Assembly (NCBI GenBank): GCA_964452725.1
Contig: CAYVMX010000002.1
Span: forward strand, 1 to 64,000
From: CAYVMX01 sp964452725
Lineage (GTDB): Bacteria > Patescibacteriota > Gracilibacteria > JAHISY01
DNA: 64,000 nt
Reading direction: 5' to 3'
Shown here: in pieces, positions 41,491-50,568 of the stretch
Numbering within the stretch: the first letter of the stretch is position 1
Layout of the letters: every line of letters begins with the position of its first letter
Position numbers and translations under genes: made by a program
The notes under the pieces: model-generated
What the model was told of the DNA's origin: nothing
The model's input: only the letters and a program-made list of their open reading frames with translations
The model's database searches: none

Positions 41491-42180
41491 TTACCCTCCG
41501 CTTTCCAGCTCTTTTGTTTCTTTTAGTTGTGTTTTGATCTGTTTCAGTACATTCGTCAGTAGTAGCTCGGCGAAAGCATGAGTCGAGTCATACTCTACGT
41601 TGATCTTTTCATTCTGTAGATATTGTCGCAAGAGGAAAGTCGCAAGCTGGCTCAAGCTTGGGAAAAGTACCTCTTCGGGTGAGATCGCTGTCGTAAGTAG
41701 CCGAGTCGGCTGTGTCAGACCAAACTTCAGTAGTCCGTGACCCCAAGTATCGATGGTTTTTTTGATATGCTCAGGTAGTGTCGCAGCGTCAAATTGGCTT
41801 TGTTCGACGAGTGAACGACTGCCACTCTCGGGGCTACTGAGCAGCTGTACAGCTTCGCCCATTAGTTTTTCAAACTCTTCTTTGGCTTCGGGTTCGATCA
41901 GTGCGAGTAGTCCGAGGATCATGCCTGCTGGGATATTGTGATCCAGACACCGTGCGATCAGCAGCATGACTTCGGTATTGGAGTTCGTCTGGAGGAAGCG
42001 CCCGATCACAGTGGCGAGTCGTTGATCCTTGTCACGGGCTTTTTGTTCAGCCTTTTTCAAAGCTGTCCTAGAAGTTTGAGTTTTCTTTTGTTGTTCACGA
42101 AAAACATCGTCTGATATCTCTGTTGTCTTTGCGCCAGCTTCTTCGTTATCAAGTGCGCCGAGTTCTTCTAGTCCAGCCAT
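41491..42180 (-). CDS. Hypothetical helical protein, 229 aa
   Basis: Not recognised. No signal peptide or membrane helix. The N-terminal 60 residues are charged and probably coiled coil (TALKKAEQKARDKDQRLA); the rest is a helical domain (TEVMLLIARCLDHNIPAGMI). It starts by overlapping the stop of the YtxH-like gene by 1 base. It ends 8 bases upstream of the S10 promoter, so it belongs to the unit 42180-43654 rather than the ribosomal operon. Confidence 0.7.
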   Translation of the reverse strand: MAGLEELGALDNEEAGAKTTEISDDVFREQQKKTQTSRTALKKAEQKARDKDQRLATVIGRFLQTNSNTEVMLLIARCLDHNIPAGMILGLLALIEPEAKEEFEKLMGEAVQLLSSPESGSRSLVEQSQFDAATLPEHIKKTIDTWGHGLLKFGLTQPTRLLTTAISPEEVLFPSLSQLATFLLRQYLQNEKINVEYDSTHAFAELLLTNVLKQIKTQLKETKELESGG

Positions 42181-42470
42181 TATTTCTTTTTCTTATCTTC
42201 CAGCATCTTTTCTTTCAAGTCGTTAAAAATCTCAAGTCCACCTGTTTTGATTTGACTGATCTCTCTTTCGTGGGTTTTGAGGAATTTTTTACCTTCTTTG
42301 ATTGCAGTCCCAGCTTTTTCCTTTAGTACTTTGCGTGTCTTGCTGCCGCGCTGTGGTGCGAAAGCGAGACCGATCACACTACCGATCGCACCACCTATGA
42401 CTAGTGTGGCGATTAATCCGCCGACTTTACGTTTTTTTTTCGGTTCTGGTAGATCTAGCTCATCAGGCAT
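42180..42470 (-). CDS. YtxH-like small membrane protein, 96 aa
   Basis: N-terminal charged segment, then a Gly-rich membrane helix (GLIATLVIGGAIGSVIGLAFAP), followed by RGSKTRKVLKEKAGTAIKEGKKFL. This is the YtxH-type pattern: a short helix, AP-x-G-x-x-TR, then an amphipathic Lys-rich helix. YtxH proteins are stress-associated in Firmicutes, but their mechanism is unknown. Confidence 0.75.
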   Translation of the reverse strand: MPDELDLPEPKKKRKVGGLIATLVIGGAIGSVIGLAFAPQRGSKTRKVLKEKAGTAIKEGKKFLKTHEREISQIKTGGLEIFNDLKEKMLEDKKKK

Positions 42471-42515
42471 AAGAAAGTTTCTCGAGAGAGTTTTATAAAA
42501 CTCCTAGATATGTAT

Positions 42516-43211
42516 TTAGTCGCGCGTGAGGAAATTCACACCCCAAGTCAGATAGATCCAACGGTAGATCATCTCGGTCAGGCTAGTGAAGAAGCCAAAA
42601 CAAAACCAAGTCACTGGTAGGATCGCAAAGAGTAAGGCGGTCAGACCCTGACTCGCGATGATGGTTGTCTCTGGGCTGCTCACAGACAGTGGTCTGTCAA
42701 ATATTAAGAAAATCACAACATTGACTAGTACGGTAGCCAGTAGAGCAAAAGTCGTACCGTAGACTGAGAGCAGGTTACTGGTGCGGTTTTCTACCGCTAG
42801 CTCGAGCACCAGTGCGGTAGCCTGTACTGCGAGTACGAGCTGTAGTCCTGCTACGAGGAAAATCGCCTGTTTACCAAAAGTTGCTGCGATCAAATAGGCT
42901 GGTAGTAAAAAAAGAAAAATAATTAACTGAAGCGAAACAGTTTTTCGTAAGAGTATGCGTTTGTTTGGGTGCTTCTCTGGGTCGATACTACCAAAGAAGA
43001 AAACAGCAAGTGTATTGGCTGTCAGTGCAGCGATCAGACCCATGAGGATCGTCGCGAAGCTCGCAAACGGTCCGAGCTCACCACTCGCTGCCAGACCTAG
43101 TCCGATGAAGACGAGTAGTACGATCGTGCCAGCAAATCCAGCACCCAGTCCTGCCAGACTTTTGAAAAAAAGTGTAGAGAATGATACAGCACGGGGAGAG
43201 AGTGAATTCAT
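42516..43211 (-). CDS. Polytopic membrane protein, 231 aa
   Basis: Not recognised. About six to seven hydrophobic helices. The start is taken at ATG 43211 (MNSLSPRAVSFSTLF), which overlaps the lspA stop by 4 bases (ATGA), indicating coupling. The longer frame upstream lies inside lspA. No transport or enzyme motif is visible. Confidence 0.72.
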   Translation of the reverse strand: MNSLSPRAVSFSTLFFKSLAGLGAGFAGTIVLLVFIGLGLAASGELGPFASFATILMGLIAALTANTLAVFFFGSIDPEKHPNKRILLRKTVSLQLIIFLFLLPAYLIAATFGKQAIFLVAGLQLVLAVQATALVLELAVENRTSNLLSVYGTTFALLATVLVNVVIFLIFDRPLSVSSPETTIIASQGLTALLFAILPVTWFCFGFFTSLTEMIYRWIYLTWGVNFLTRD

Positions 43212-43654
43212 GGAGAAGTGATGAAAATCCTTTTGTAAAAGATTACCAGAAGAATGACACTGAGGGTAATAGCACTGTCGGCGAGATTGAAATTTGGGAT
43301 TGACCACAGTACGATGAAGTCTGTGACTGTCCCAGTCATTACTCTATCGATCAGGTTGCTAGTCGCTCCGCCGATTAGCAGTACAAAAGCTAGTATTGCT
43401 AGTTTGGAGTTGGTCTGTATCTCCTTCAGATAGATCCAGCCAAGTACGCCGATCACTAGCAAGCTCAGGGGTATTGTGACCAATGTCGGTATCGGCAGAC
43501 CAAAAGCGATACCAGAGTTTTGCGTTAGCTCCAGCTGCAAAAAAGGTAGTAGCTCTACTGGTGCGACCAGATTGGCAGCTGCCAAAGCTTTGGTAATGAG
43601 ATCGAATAAGACTACTACCGTGCTGCCACCGATCAACCAAAAATATCTTTGCAT
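43208..43654 (-). CDS. lspA: Lipoprotein signal peptidase (signal peptidase II)
   Basis: Membrane aspartyl protease that removes signal peptides from prolipoproteins. 148 aa, four membrane helices. It has LTQNSGIAFGLP, the first catalytic Asp in TSNLIDRVMTGTVTDFIVL, and the second in FNLADSAITLSV. A substrate candidate, the small lipoprotein at 14059-14259, is in the same window. Confidence 0.94.
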   Translation of the reverse strand: MQRYFWLIGGSTVVVLFDLITKALAAANLVAPVELLPFLQLELTQNSGIAFGLPIPTLVTIPLSLLVIGVLGWIYLKEIQTNSKLAILAFVLLIGGATSNLIDRVMTGTVTDFIVLWSIPNFNLADSAITLSVILLVIFYKRIFITSP

Positions 43655-43707
43655 GATCAGAAATTAACACAAAAAATCGTAGCCTGTCGATTATATTTAT
43701 AGGTTAT

Positions 43708-44451
43708 TTAGCTACGTAGATACTTTTGTACGAACTTTTGACTAGCTGCTAGATTGCGTAGGACTTTGGTTGTGTCGCCGACACCGAGAGCCTTGGGGTT
43801 GAGTCGTAGCGTGATTGCGCCAGAGTATTTATCACGAGCGAGGCGTGTCAGCAGGCTTTCGAGTGGTAAATTGCCATTGCTGGGGAGTAGGTGATCGTGC
43901 TCATCTTTGGCGTTGGCAAGGTAGAGATGTACGATATTTGGTCGGAGTGTGGAGTATAGCTCTAGTAGTGGTTCACCTTTGCTGGCGACGTTGCTAGTAT
44001 CTAGTGCGACAGCTGGTAGCTCTTTCATTTCTGCGGTGTTGTTTAGCGAGTAGCGTGGCAAGATGCCGAGGATAGTCTGATAAGGAGCATTGATTAGTGC
44101 GATTTGCATTTTCTTTTTCTTCCGCAGAGAGCGGAGTTCTTCGCGTACCCATTTTTTGTATTGGAAATTCAAAAGATCGGGCGGTGTGAGTGTTACGATC
44201 TTCGCACCGACAGCGAGAGCTAGCTCGACAGTATGTACGGCTTTGCCTGGTGAGGAGTTTTCTGGTGCGCTGACGGCGATGATTGGTAGCTTGTGGCGAC
44301 GACTGAGGGTTTGTAAATACTCAGTATCGTGAGTGTCATAGTCGCTGTGGCGTACGCTGACCTCGATACCATCGAATCCTGCTGCTGCTGTGAGTGCAAA
44401 TGCGCGATCGAGGCTGTAGCCAATGAAGCTGTCTGTAGTGATAGAGAGCAT
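43708..44451 (-). CDS. Sugar-phosphate isomerase/epimerase-type TIM-barrel protein
   Basis: 247-aa protein of the xylose-isomerase-like/AP-endonuclease-2 superfamily: MLSITTDSFIGYSLDRAF, AAGFDGIEVSVRHSDYD, LDTSNVASKGEPLLEL and VHLYLANAKDEHDHLLPSNG. The repeated His/Asp/Glu positions suggest a divalent-metal site. The substrate cannot be predicted; isomerases, epimerases and endonuclease IV share this fold. Confidence 0.82.
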   Translation of the reverse strand: MLSITTDSFIGYSLDRAFALTAAAGFDGIEVSVRHSDYDTHDTEYLQTLSRRHKLPIIAVSAPENSSPGKAVHTVELALAVGAKIVTLTPPDLLNFQYKKWVREELRSLRKKKKMQIALINAPYQTILGILPRYSLNNTAEMKELPAVALDTSNVASKGEPLLELYSTLRPNIVHLYLANAKDEHDHLLPSNGNLPLESLLTRLARDKYSGAITLRLNPKALGVGDTTKVLRNLAASQKFVQKYLRS

Positions 44452-44469
44452 ACTTTTTGAGTTTTAAGT

Positions 44470-44898
44470 TTATGCTGATTTTAGGAATTCTTTGATTAGT
44501 TGACTGCTGTACTGACCCAGTATTGTTTTACTCGCATTGATAGCCTTATTGACTTTGGATGTGAAGTCTACTTCTTTTGAATGATAGATCTTTTGGAGGA
44601 CCACTTTGATAAATTTATATTTTTCCTCAGTGCGGATCACAATACTGTTATTTTCAGATTGATAGTTATTCAGCTCGTTGTTGATGCTATCGATTAGGAT
44701 ATCTGCATTTTCCCATTTACTGTCACAGATATTTGTTTTTAGTATCCAGCCTTTTTCAGTAGCGAAATGAGTAATGAGCGCAGCAGTTTTTTGACGAGGA
44801 TTTTTGATATCTTCGATCTTTTCTAATTTATCTGTATCCTCAGAAGATCTTTTACTCTCAGGGTTTTTGGCAGGCTGAACTGTTTCAGAATTTCCCAT
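44470..44898 (-). CDS. Hypothetical protein, 142 aa
   Basis: Not recognised. A Lys/Glu/Ser-rich N-terminal 35 residues precede a helical domain (AALITHFATEKGWILKTN, YKFIKVVLQKIYHSKEV). Soluble, AT-richer than its neighbours. Transcribed alone from a strong promoter at 44923-44951. Confidence 0.68.
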   Translation of the reverse strand: MGNSETVQPAKNPESKRSSEDTDKLEKIEDIKNPRQKTAALITHFATEKGWILKTNICDSKWENADILIDSINNELNNYQSENNSIVIRTEEKYKFIKVVLQKIYHSKEVDFTSKVNKAINASKTILGQYSSQLIKEFLKSA

Positions 44899-44922
44899 TT
44901 TTGTTTTGTTTTTATTCTTTTC

Positions 44923-44951
44923 ATTTTAGCACAAAACAGTGTTTTTTTCAA
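44923..44951 (-). promoter_or_regulatory. Promoter for the 142-aa gene
   Basis: Minus-strand TTGAAA (44946-44951), 17-base spacer, TAAAAT (44923-44928), extended -10 (TGC). It predicts a leader of about 20 nt. Confidence 0.75.
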
Positions 44952-44978
44952 GGGTTTGTGTATTTTAATCGTAAAATA

Positions 44979-46142
44979 TCAGTGTTTTTTTATAAACTGC
45001 TCAATCCGCCCAAAAGCCTCAGTTAGTTCTTTCAAATTCGTCGCATAGCTGATACGCACATGGTCATTGCAGTTTGTGCCAAAAGCTGAACCTGGCACTA
45101 CAGCGACTTTCGCTCGCTTCAAGAGCTGCAAAGCGAAATCATCACCCGAGAGTCCAGTTTTACGTTTCACGTTTGGGAAAAGATAAAACGCACCATCGGG
45201 TTTCGTCGTAGTCAGACCCAGGCGTCGTAGCTCTCGAATACAGAAGTCGCGACGAGACTGATATTCACTACGCATTTGTTTGACTGTATCTTTGCCATTA
45301 CGTAGAGCTTCGAGCGCAGCGACTTGACTCACAGAGTTGGCACAGAGTGCGGAGTATTGGTGGATCTTTGTAGCGGCGGCTGTGATCATCGCAGGTGCTG
45401 TCAGATAGCCAAGACGTAGACCTGTCAGTGCCCAAGCTTTGGAAAACCCAGAGATAGTGATGGTTCGCTCTTTCATCTGCGTCAGACTAGCAAAGGCAGT
45501 GTGCCGACCAGCGTACGTTAGTTCGGCGTAGATCTCGTCGGAGATGACTAGTAGATTGTGTTTGGCGATTAGCTTGGCGAGGGTGGTTAGCTCTACTTTG
45601 GTCAGCGTCGTACCAGTAGGATTGCTCGGATAGTTTAGTATGAGGGCTTTCGTACGTGGTGTGATTCGCTTGGCGACCTCTTTGGCAGTGACTTTCCAAT
45701 CCATTTTTGCAGTGACTGGTGTAGCGACAGGTATGCCACCGGCGAGTGTGATGAGTGGTGCGTACATCACATAGCTCGGTTCTGGTATTAGTACTTCATC
45801 ACCAGGGTTTAGGCATGCGCGGACAGCGATATCGAAAGCCTCACTTGCGCCATTTGTAATCAAGATCTCGGTGTCTGGTGCGTACTGTACGTGGAACCTC
45901 TCTTGCAAATAATCCGCGATGGCAGCGCGTAGCTCGGGTGTGCCGCGGTTGCCAGTGTAGTGTGTCTCACCGTTCTCTAGTGCGTGGATTGCCGCCTCGG
46001 CGATATGCCACGGGGCAGCGAAGTCTGGTTCACCGACTGAGAGACTGATCACATCGGGCATTTCGGCCACGATTTCAAAAAACTTCCGGATACCAGATGG
46101 TGCGATCGTGGCGAGTGTTTTATTGAGTTGAAACTTGGACAT
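44979..46142 (-). CDS. PLP-dependent aminotransferase, class I (AspC/AAT-like)
   Basis: 387-aa fold-I aminotransferase, subgroup I-gamma like. It has SVGEPDFAAPWHIAEAA, THYTGNRGTPELRAAIADYL, NYPSNPTGTTL, ISDEIYAELTY, the PLP lysine in SGFSKAWALTGLRLGYL, and the Arg near HVRISYATN. Aspartate, aromatic and alanine aminotransferases share these motifs, so the substrate is open. It lies downstream of a Lrp/AsnC-type regulator, separated by a dispersed repeat. Confidence 0.9.
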   Translation of the reverse strand: MSKFQLNKTLATIAPSGIRKFFEIVAEMPDVISLSVGEPDFAAPWHIAEAAIHALENGETHYTGNRGTPELRAAIADYLQERFHVQYAPDTEILITNGASEAFDIAVRACLNPGDEVLIPEPSYVMYAPLITLAGGIPVATPVTAKMDWKVTAKEVAKRITPRTKALILNYPSNPTGTTLTKVELTTLAKLIAKHNLLVISDEIYAELTYAGRHTAFASLTQMKERTITISGFSKAWALTGLRLGYLTAPAMITAAATKIHQYSALCANSVSQVAALEALRNGKDTVKQMRSEYQSRRDFCIRELRRLGLTTTKPDGAFYLFPNVKRKTGLSGDDFALQLLKRAKVAVVPGSAFGTNCNDHVRISYATNLKELTEAFGRIEQFIKKH

Positions 46143-46155
46143 ATTTTTTTATTGC

Positions 46156-46233
46156 GTCATTCTGAGCGAAGCGAAGAGTCTCGTTACTCTAGACTGGGGG
46201 TCCTTCGTCTGTCTGTGACAGACTCAGTCTGAC
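46156..46233 (+). repeat. Dispersed palindromic repeat, copy 2
   Basis: A 78-bp intergenic element starting GTCATTCTGAGCGAAG and ending CTCAGTCTGAC, with an internal TGACAGACTC. It is the same family as 5215-5308 (there on the opposite strand), with a different middle. It lies between the aminotransferase and its presumed regulator. Confidence 0.72.
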
Positions 46234-46242
46234 AAGTGTTTA

Positions 46243-46725
46243 TTACGCGGAGACACGGAGACGTTTATCAGCTCTCACGCTATCGAAGACAAGACCGTCT
46301 TCTTTATACTTCTTCAATAAAAAGTGGGTCGCTGTACCACGTACACCATCAATGACTGAGAGCTTATTGGTCACGAAGCCAGCAACGTCTTGGAGAGTTT
46401 TACCTTTGACGAGTAGGTTTAGATCATGACTGCCGGAGATCAGATATACGTTGAGCACTTCGGGGAAGCGAGCGATATGCTGTGCGACCTCATCAAAACC
46501 TTTGCCGCGGACAGTTGCGACGCGTACTTCGACCATAGCGGTTACTTCGTCGTCAGTATGCTTATTTGTATTGACGATCGTCTTAAACCCGACGATCTCA
46601 CCATTTTTTAGTAGCTTCTTGATTTCCGATTCGGTTTTTGCTTCGGTCATGCCGAGGACACTGGCAATGGTTTTTGCCGGTAGGCGCGGATCCCTTGTCA
46701 GTAGTGCGAGTAGTTTTTTGGTCAT
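46243..46725 (-). CDS. Lrp/AsnC family transcriptional regulator
   Basis: 160 aa. N-terminal winged helix (KKLLALLTRDPRLPAKTIASVL, then EIKKLLKNGEIVGFKTIV) and a C-terminal RAM/ACT-like ligand-binding domain (MVEVRVATVRGKGFDEVAQ, NVYLISGSHDLNLLVKG). Family members sense amino acids. Its neighbour, the aminotransferase, is a natural target (inference). A minus-strand TAAAAT and TACAAT upstream (46743-46760) are candidate -10 elements. Confidence 0.9.
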   Translation of the reverse strand: MTKKLLALLTRDPRLPAKTIASVLGMTEAKTESEIKKLLKNGEIVGFKTIVNTNKHTDDEVTAMVEVRVATVRGKGFDEVAQHIARFPEVLNVYLISGSHDLNLLVKGKTLQDVAGFVTNKLSVIDGVRGTATHFLLKKYKEDGLVFDSVRADKRLRVSA

Positions 46726-46814
46726 TTGATACAGAGTGTATGATTGTACAATATTTTAGCACGAAAAAGTTGCGGGGAGGTCGTCAGGAGAGTAATTTCG
46801 GAGGGTTGAAGAAT

Positions 46815-46997
46815 ATGTCTTTCAGTGATTTGTCAGCTTTCGAAGAAAGTCTCCATCGTGAATCGGAGGATTCCAGTGAGGCTATTGCGCGTGTAGTGCG
46901 AGGTCTGATAGACGGTGTACTTAGTACGTCGAGCAGCGTGATCGAGACAGCTCGTAGGGTGCCACGCGATGTAATACAGGCATGGAAAAACTTCTAA
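46815..46997 (+). CDS. Small hypothetical protein, 60 aa
   Basis: Not recognised. Starts MSFSDLSAFEESLHRES and contains an amphipathic helix (IARVVRGLIDGVLSTSSS). Unusually for this window, the ATG is preceded by a good Shine-Dalgarno sequence (GGAGGG at 46800-46805, 9 bases upstream). The sequence alone does not show that it is expressed. Confidence 0.45.
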   Translation: MSFSDLSAFEESLHRESEDSSEAIARVVRGLIDGVLSTSSSVIETARRVPRDVIQAWKNF

Positions 46998-47041
46998 TCT
47001 GTAAAATAAATACTCAGGCTTAGGATTTATAAGTTAGTTTT

Positions 47042-48322
47042 TTATTTTACTTCTATTTTTTCTTTCCTTACCCATGGCACTAGTACCTCTGGTATGGTTA
47101 CGCTGCCATCTTTGTTTTGGTAGTTCTCAAGGATCGCCACGAGCATACGAGTCATCGCACAGGCTGTGCCGTTGAGCGTGTGGATATATTCATTGCCAGT
47201 CTCTCCTTTGACTCGGATATTTGCGCGGCGTGCCTGGTAGTCGGTACAGTTGGAGCAGCTCGTCAGCTCACGGTACTGGCGCTGGCTCGGGATCCAGACT
47301 TCACAGTCGTATTTCTTCGCCGCGGGGGCACCGAGATCACCTGCCGCTATATTTACTACGCGGTAGGGTAGTCCTAGTCCCGTTAGGATTTCTTCCTCAC
47401 AGCTGAGTAAGTACTCGTGTTCTTCCCAACTTTTACTTGGTTCGCAAAAGCTAAACATCTCTAGTTTGTCGAATTGATGCACACGGAAAATCCCTTTGGT
47501 GTCCTTGCCATAGCTACCTGCCTCGCGTCGGTAGCAGGTGCTAAATCCAACGTAGCGTTTTGGCAGTTTGCCTTCGAGTATTTCATCAGCGTGGTACATG
47601 GTCAGTGGCACTTCGCTCGTACCGATCAAGAAGAGGTCATCACCTTCAGGATTATCTTTTGTTGTTGGGTTTACCTCATACACTTCGAAGCGTTCAGCTG
47701 GGAAGAACCCTGTGCCGATCATAGCTGACTCACGGACGAGTGTCGGTACTGTCATCGGTGTGAAGCCTTTGGTGATGAGCTTCTCCAATACATATTGAGC
47801 CAAGGCAAACTCTAACAATACAGCCTCGTTTTTCAAGAAATAAAAACGGCTACCGGAAACTTTGGCACCGCGCTTCGTATCGATGAGGTCTAGTGTAGCG
47901 CCGAGCTCTTCGTGGTCTTTGGGCTTCCAGGTGAAGTTCTTTGGTTCGCCGACTTTGCGAACCTCCAGCGCGTCCTCCTCACCGCCATCGGGAGCACTCT
48001 CGTGGGGGGGATTGGGGACGGTTAGTAATTTTTCATTTAGGCTTTTCTGGGCGAGGTTTAGCTTTTCATCGTAGATCTTTAGGTCATCAGAAACCTCTTT
48101 CATTTCGGCGATCATTTTAGATTTTTTACCTGCGTCTTTTTCTGCTGCGATCTTTTGACTAGCTTCATTCTGCGTGCGGCGGAGTGTCTCGGTTTTTTGG
48201 AGATACTCTTTGCGTTGGTCGTCTAGCTCCAGTAGTTCATCGACGTCGATATCGACACCTTTACGTTTCAGTGCGGAGTAGATAGTCTGAGGGTCGATGC
48301 GGAGAGCTTTGAGATCAATCAT
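47042..48322 (-). CDS. serS: Seryl-tRNA synthetase
   Basis: Class II synthetase charging tRNA-Ser, 426 aa, family length. The N-terminal coiled-coil tRNA-binding arm covers residues about 30-105. The catalytic core has STCYRREAGSYGKDTKGIFRVHQF (motif 2) and GTACAMTRMLVAILENYQ (motif 3). SCSNCTDYQARRANIRVK is typical of SerS. The ATG is only 8 bases from an extended -10 (48331-48336), so the mRNA may be leaderless. Confidence 0.96.
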   Translation of the reverse strand: MIDLKALRIDPQTIYSALKRKGVDIDVDELLELDDQRKEYLQKTETLRRTQNEASQKIAAEKDAGKKSKMIAEMKEVSDDLKIYDEKLNLAQKSLNEKLLTVPNPPHESAPDGGEEDALEVRKVGEPKNFTWKPKDHEELGATLDLIDTKRGAKVSGSRFYFLKNEAVLLEFALAQYVLEKLITKGFTPMTVPTLVRESAMIGTGFFPAERFEVYEVNPTTKDNPEGDDLFLIGTSEVPLTMYHADEILEGKLPKRYVGFSTCYRREAGSYGKDTKGIFRVHQFDKLEMFSFCEPSKSWEEHEYLLSCEEEILTGLGLPYRVVNIAAGDLGAPAAKKYDCEVWIPSQRQYRELTSCSNCTDYQARRANIRVKGETGNEYIHTLNGTACAMTRMLVAILENYQNKDGSVTIPEVLVPWVRKEKIEVK

Positions 48323-48330
48323 ATAGAATG

Positions 48331-48336
48331 AGTTTA
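48331..48336 (-). promoter_or_regulatory. Extended -10 element for serS
   Basis: Minus-strand TGC-TAAACT, 8 bases before the serS ATG. No consensus -35 is seen at 17 bases. It shares CTTTCTGnTAAACT with the S10 operon promoter. Confidence 0.45.
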
Positions 48337-48417
48337 GCAGAAAGTTCTGGGAGTTTGACAGGTCAAAATTAAAACTGTTAAGGTAATTTATCTTTTAAAT
48401 GTAAATTTTTTGTAAAG

Positions 48418-48663
48418 ATGAGTGCCCTGTTTGATACTGTTGTTGCCAATATTGTTTCAATACATTCGATTGAGTCCGATACAGATTTACGCAAAGAAGC
48501 TTTTAGAGATATTCTCAATAACCCAATGGTTAAGGGTGTGCGTGCTGAGATTATTGAGTTGTTTCTAAATGGATCAGAAAGTGAATTGCGAGATCAAAAT
48601 GTGAGTGTCGCTGTTCGAGCTAGTTTCTCTGAATTTATCGAGAATCTATCAGAGACAGCTTAG
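48418..48663 (+). CDS. Small hypothetical protein, 81 aa
   Basis: Not recognised. Soluble and helical, starting MSALFDTVVANIVSIHSIES and ending SFSEFIENLSETA. It lies between divergent serS and aroC and is AT-richer than both. No Shine-Dalgarno site is present. Confidence 0.55.
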   Translation: MSALFDTVVANIVSIHSIESDTDLRKEAFRDILNNPMVKGVRAEIIELFLNGSESELRDQNVSVAVRASFSEFIENLSETA

Positions 48664-48705
48664 ATTTAGATTAGTTTGGACTACAGCGAAAGGAGTATTC
48701 TCTGT

Positions 48706-48711
48706 TATAAT
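48706..48711 (+). promoter_or_regulatory. Extended -10 element for aroC
   Basis: TGT-TATAAT, 24 bases before the aroC ATG. No good -35 at the standard distance; an extended -10 can compensate. Confidence 0.5.
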
Positions 48712-48735
48712 TCAAACCTAATTAAGTTTACGTAA

Positions 48736-49803
48736 ATGGCTGGTAATATTTTTGGTACCGTCTTCCGAGTTACGACCTTTGGTGAGAGTCATGGTCCAGC
48801 TTTGGGGTGTGTCATCGACGGTTGTCCGGCAGGGATTCGAGTTGATATCAAAGATATTCAATGTGAACTGGATCGTCGCCGTCCAGGGCAGTCTCGAGTC
48901 ACTACTGCTCGTAAGGAGGCCGACAAAGTTGAGATTCTCTCAGGAATTTTCAACGGCGTCACGACAGGGGCGCCGATTGCTTTACTGATTCGTAATACCA
49001 ATCAGCGTAGTAAAGATTATTCCAAGCTAAAAAATATCTTTCGTCCAGGACATGCCGACTACACTTGGCTAGTGAAGTACGGCTTGCGAGATCACCGTGG
49101 TGGTGGACGCAGCTCTGGTCGCGAGACTGCCGCGCGCGTAGCGGCTGGTGCGATCGCACAAAAGCTTCTAAATCAGGCAAAGATCAAAGTCATTGCTTAC
49201 ACTGAAGAGATCGGTGGTATTCGTGGCGAAAAAGTTGACCTCAAGGTAATTGAAAAAAACTCTGTCCGTGCAGCTGATCTAGCAGCTGCCAAGGAGATGG
49301 AGGCGATGGTCCTCGCTGCCCAAAAAGCCGGCGACAGTGTCGGTGGTATCATTCACTTGCTTGCGCGAGGAGTACCAGCTGGTCTCGGTGAGCCAGTCTT
49401 CGACAAGGCCAATGCGATCCTCGGACATGCGCTACTCTCGATTGGTACAGTCAAGGGTATTGAGTTTGGTGCAGGTTTTGCTGCGGCTCAGTTGGCAGGT
49501 TCAGAGCACAACGATCCATTCACTATGCGAGGCAAAAAGATTGCCAAGGTGACCAATAACGCGGGTGGTTTCCTCGGTGGGATCACCGATGGATCAGATA
49601 TTTCTATTCGCCTCGCCATCAAGCCGACGGCTTCCATTAGCCAGCTACAAAACACTGTAGACGACAAAGGTCGTACTAAAAAAATCCAAATCAAAGGGCG
49701 ACATGATCCTTGTATCGTTCCACGTGCAGTGCCAGTAGTCGAAGCGATGGCGCGACTTGCGCTTGCCGATCTTTTACTCCAGAGTCGTTTAAATCAGATT
49801 TAA
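48736..49803 (+). CDS. aroC: Chorismate synthase
   Basis: Last shikimate-pathway enzyme, FMN-dependent, converting EPSP to chorismate. At 355 aa it has family length. FRVTTFGESHGPALGCVIDG, RRRPGQSRVTTARKE, GGGRSSGRETAARVAAGAIA and the C-terminal RHDPCIVPRAVPVVEAMA are diagnostic. Other shikimate genes are absent here. Chorismate is the substrate of the TrpG/PabA partner encoded at 26410. Confidence 0.97.
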   Translation: MAGNIFGTVFRVTTFGESHGPALGCVIDGCPAGIRVDIKDIQCELDRRRPGQSRVTTARKEADKVEILSGIFNGVTTGAPIALLIRNTNQRSKDYSKLKNIFRPGHADYTWLVKYGLRDHRGGGRSSGRETAARVAAGAIAQKLLNQAKIKVIAYTEEIGGIRGEKVDLKVIEKNSVRAADLAAAKEMEAMVLAAQKAGDSVGGIIHLLARGVPAGLGEPVFDKANAILGHALLSIGTVKGIEFGAGFAAAQLAGSEHNDPFTMRGKKIAKVTNNAGGFLGGITDGSDISIRLAIKPTASISQLQNTVDDKGRTKKIQIKGRHDPCIVPRAVPVVEAMARLALADLLLQSRLNQI

Positions 49804-49805
49804 TA

Positions 49806-50567
49806 ATGCCAAAACACTTGGTCCTTAGTTTCAACTCAGCAGTGTCGTGGACACTTAAGATTTTGATGGCCGCCGCCGCCGCTTATTTTTTGATCGAACA
49901 AAACTGGATGCTCGCAATTTTTGCTACTGGCTCACTTAGTATTTCGCTGATACCAGCAGGTATCAATCACAGCTATGACACCAATCTACCCTGGGGTATT
50001 GATTTTTGGCTTACACTTTGGCTGACGCTTTCGGTGGCAGGGGAGGCAGGATTTTATGAGCGTTACGATTGGTGGGACAACGTACTACATCTCGGCGGGA
50101 CAGCAGTTTTAGTTTACCTTGCCTTTGTCCTGATCTTTGCACTCAATTTCACTGGCAAAGTAAAGCTTAGTATCCCCCTGATCGGGTTCTTTACTTTTAT
50201 GGTTGGTGCGGCCTTTGGTGCGATCTGGGAGGTATTAGAGTTTCGGATTTGGCGACTGACTGGTTTGGATACGTTGGCAACTGGTGGTGATCCCGTGCGT
50301 GGGTTTTTTGATACTTTTTCTGATCTTCAGCTTGATCTGCTTGGTGCAGTCGCGATGTCATTTTTTGGTATGGCTTATATCGCTCGGCAACGACACGTTT
50401 ATCTCAAAGAATGGATTAAACCTTTTGCCAAACTTTTTGGTCAAAAAGTCCGTCGTGTACGTGTACGAGCACGATCCCAAAAAGTTGCTGTTCAGCGAAA
50501 AATTCATGCCAAAAAACGAGCCCTGAAGCGAAAGCTAACGCATAAAATAAATAAATTACATAAATAG
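49806..50567 (+). CDS. Membrane protein, YjdF/DUF2238-like
   Basis: 253 aa from ATG 49806, 2 bases after the aroC stop. About six membrane helices with the conserved stretch YDWWDNVLHLGGTAVLVYLA, then GAIWEVLEFRIW and DTFSDLQLDLLGAVAM. These resemble the YjdF/DUF2238 family. A Lys/Arg-rich C-terminal tail (KKRALKRKLTHKINKLHK) faces the cytoplasm. Function is unknown. The next gene, uppP, starts 1 base after its stop. Confidence 0.75.
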   Translation: MPKHLVLSFNSAVSWTLKILMAAAAAYFLIEQNWMLAIFATGSLSISLIPAGINHSYDTNLPWGIDFWLTLWLTLSVAGEAGFYERYDWWDNVLHLGGTAVLVYLAFVLIFALNFTGKVKLSIPLIGFFTFMVGAAFGAIWEVLEFRIWRLTGLDTLATGGDPVRGFFDTFSDLQLDLLGAVAMSFFGMAYIARQRHVYLKEWIKPFAKLFGQKVRRVRVRARSQKVAVQRKIHAKKRALKRKLTHKINKLHK

Positions 50568-50568
50568 T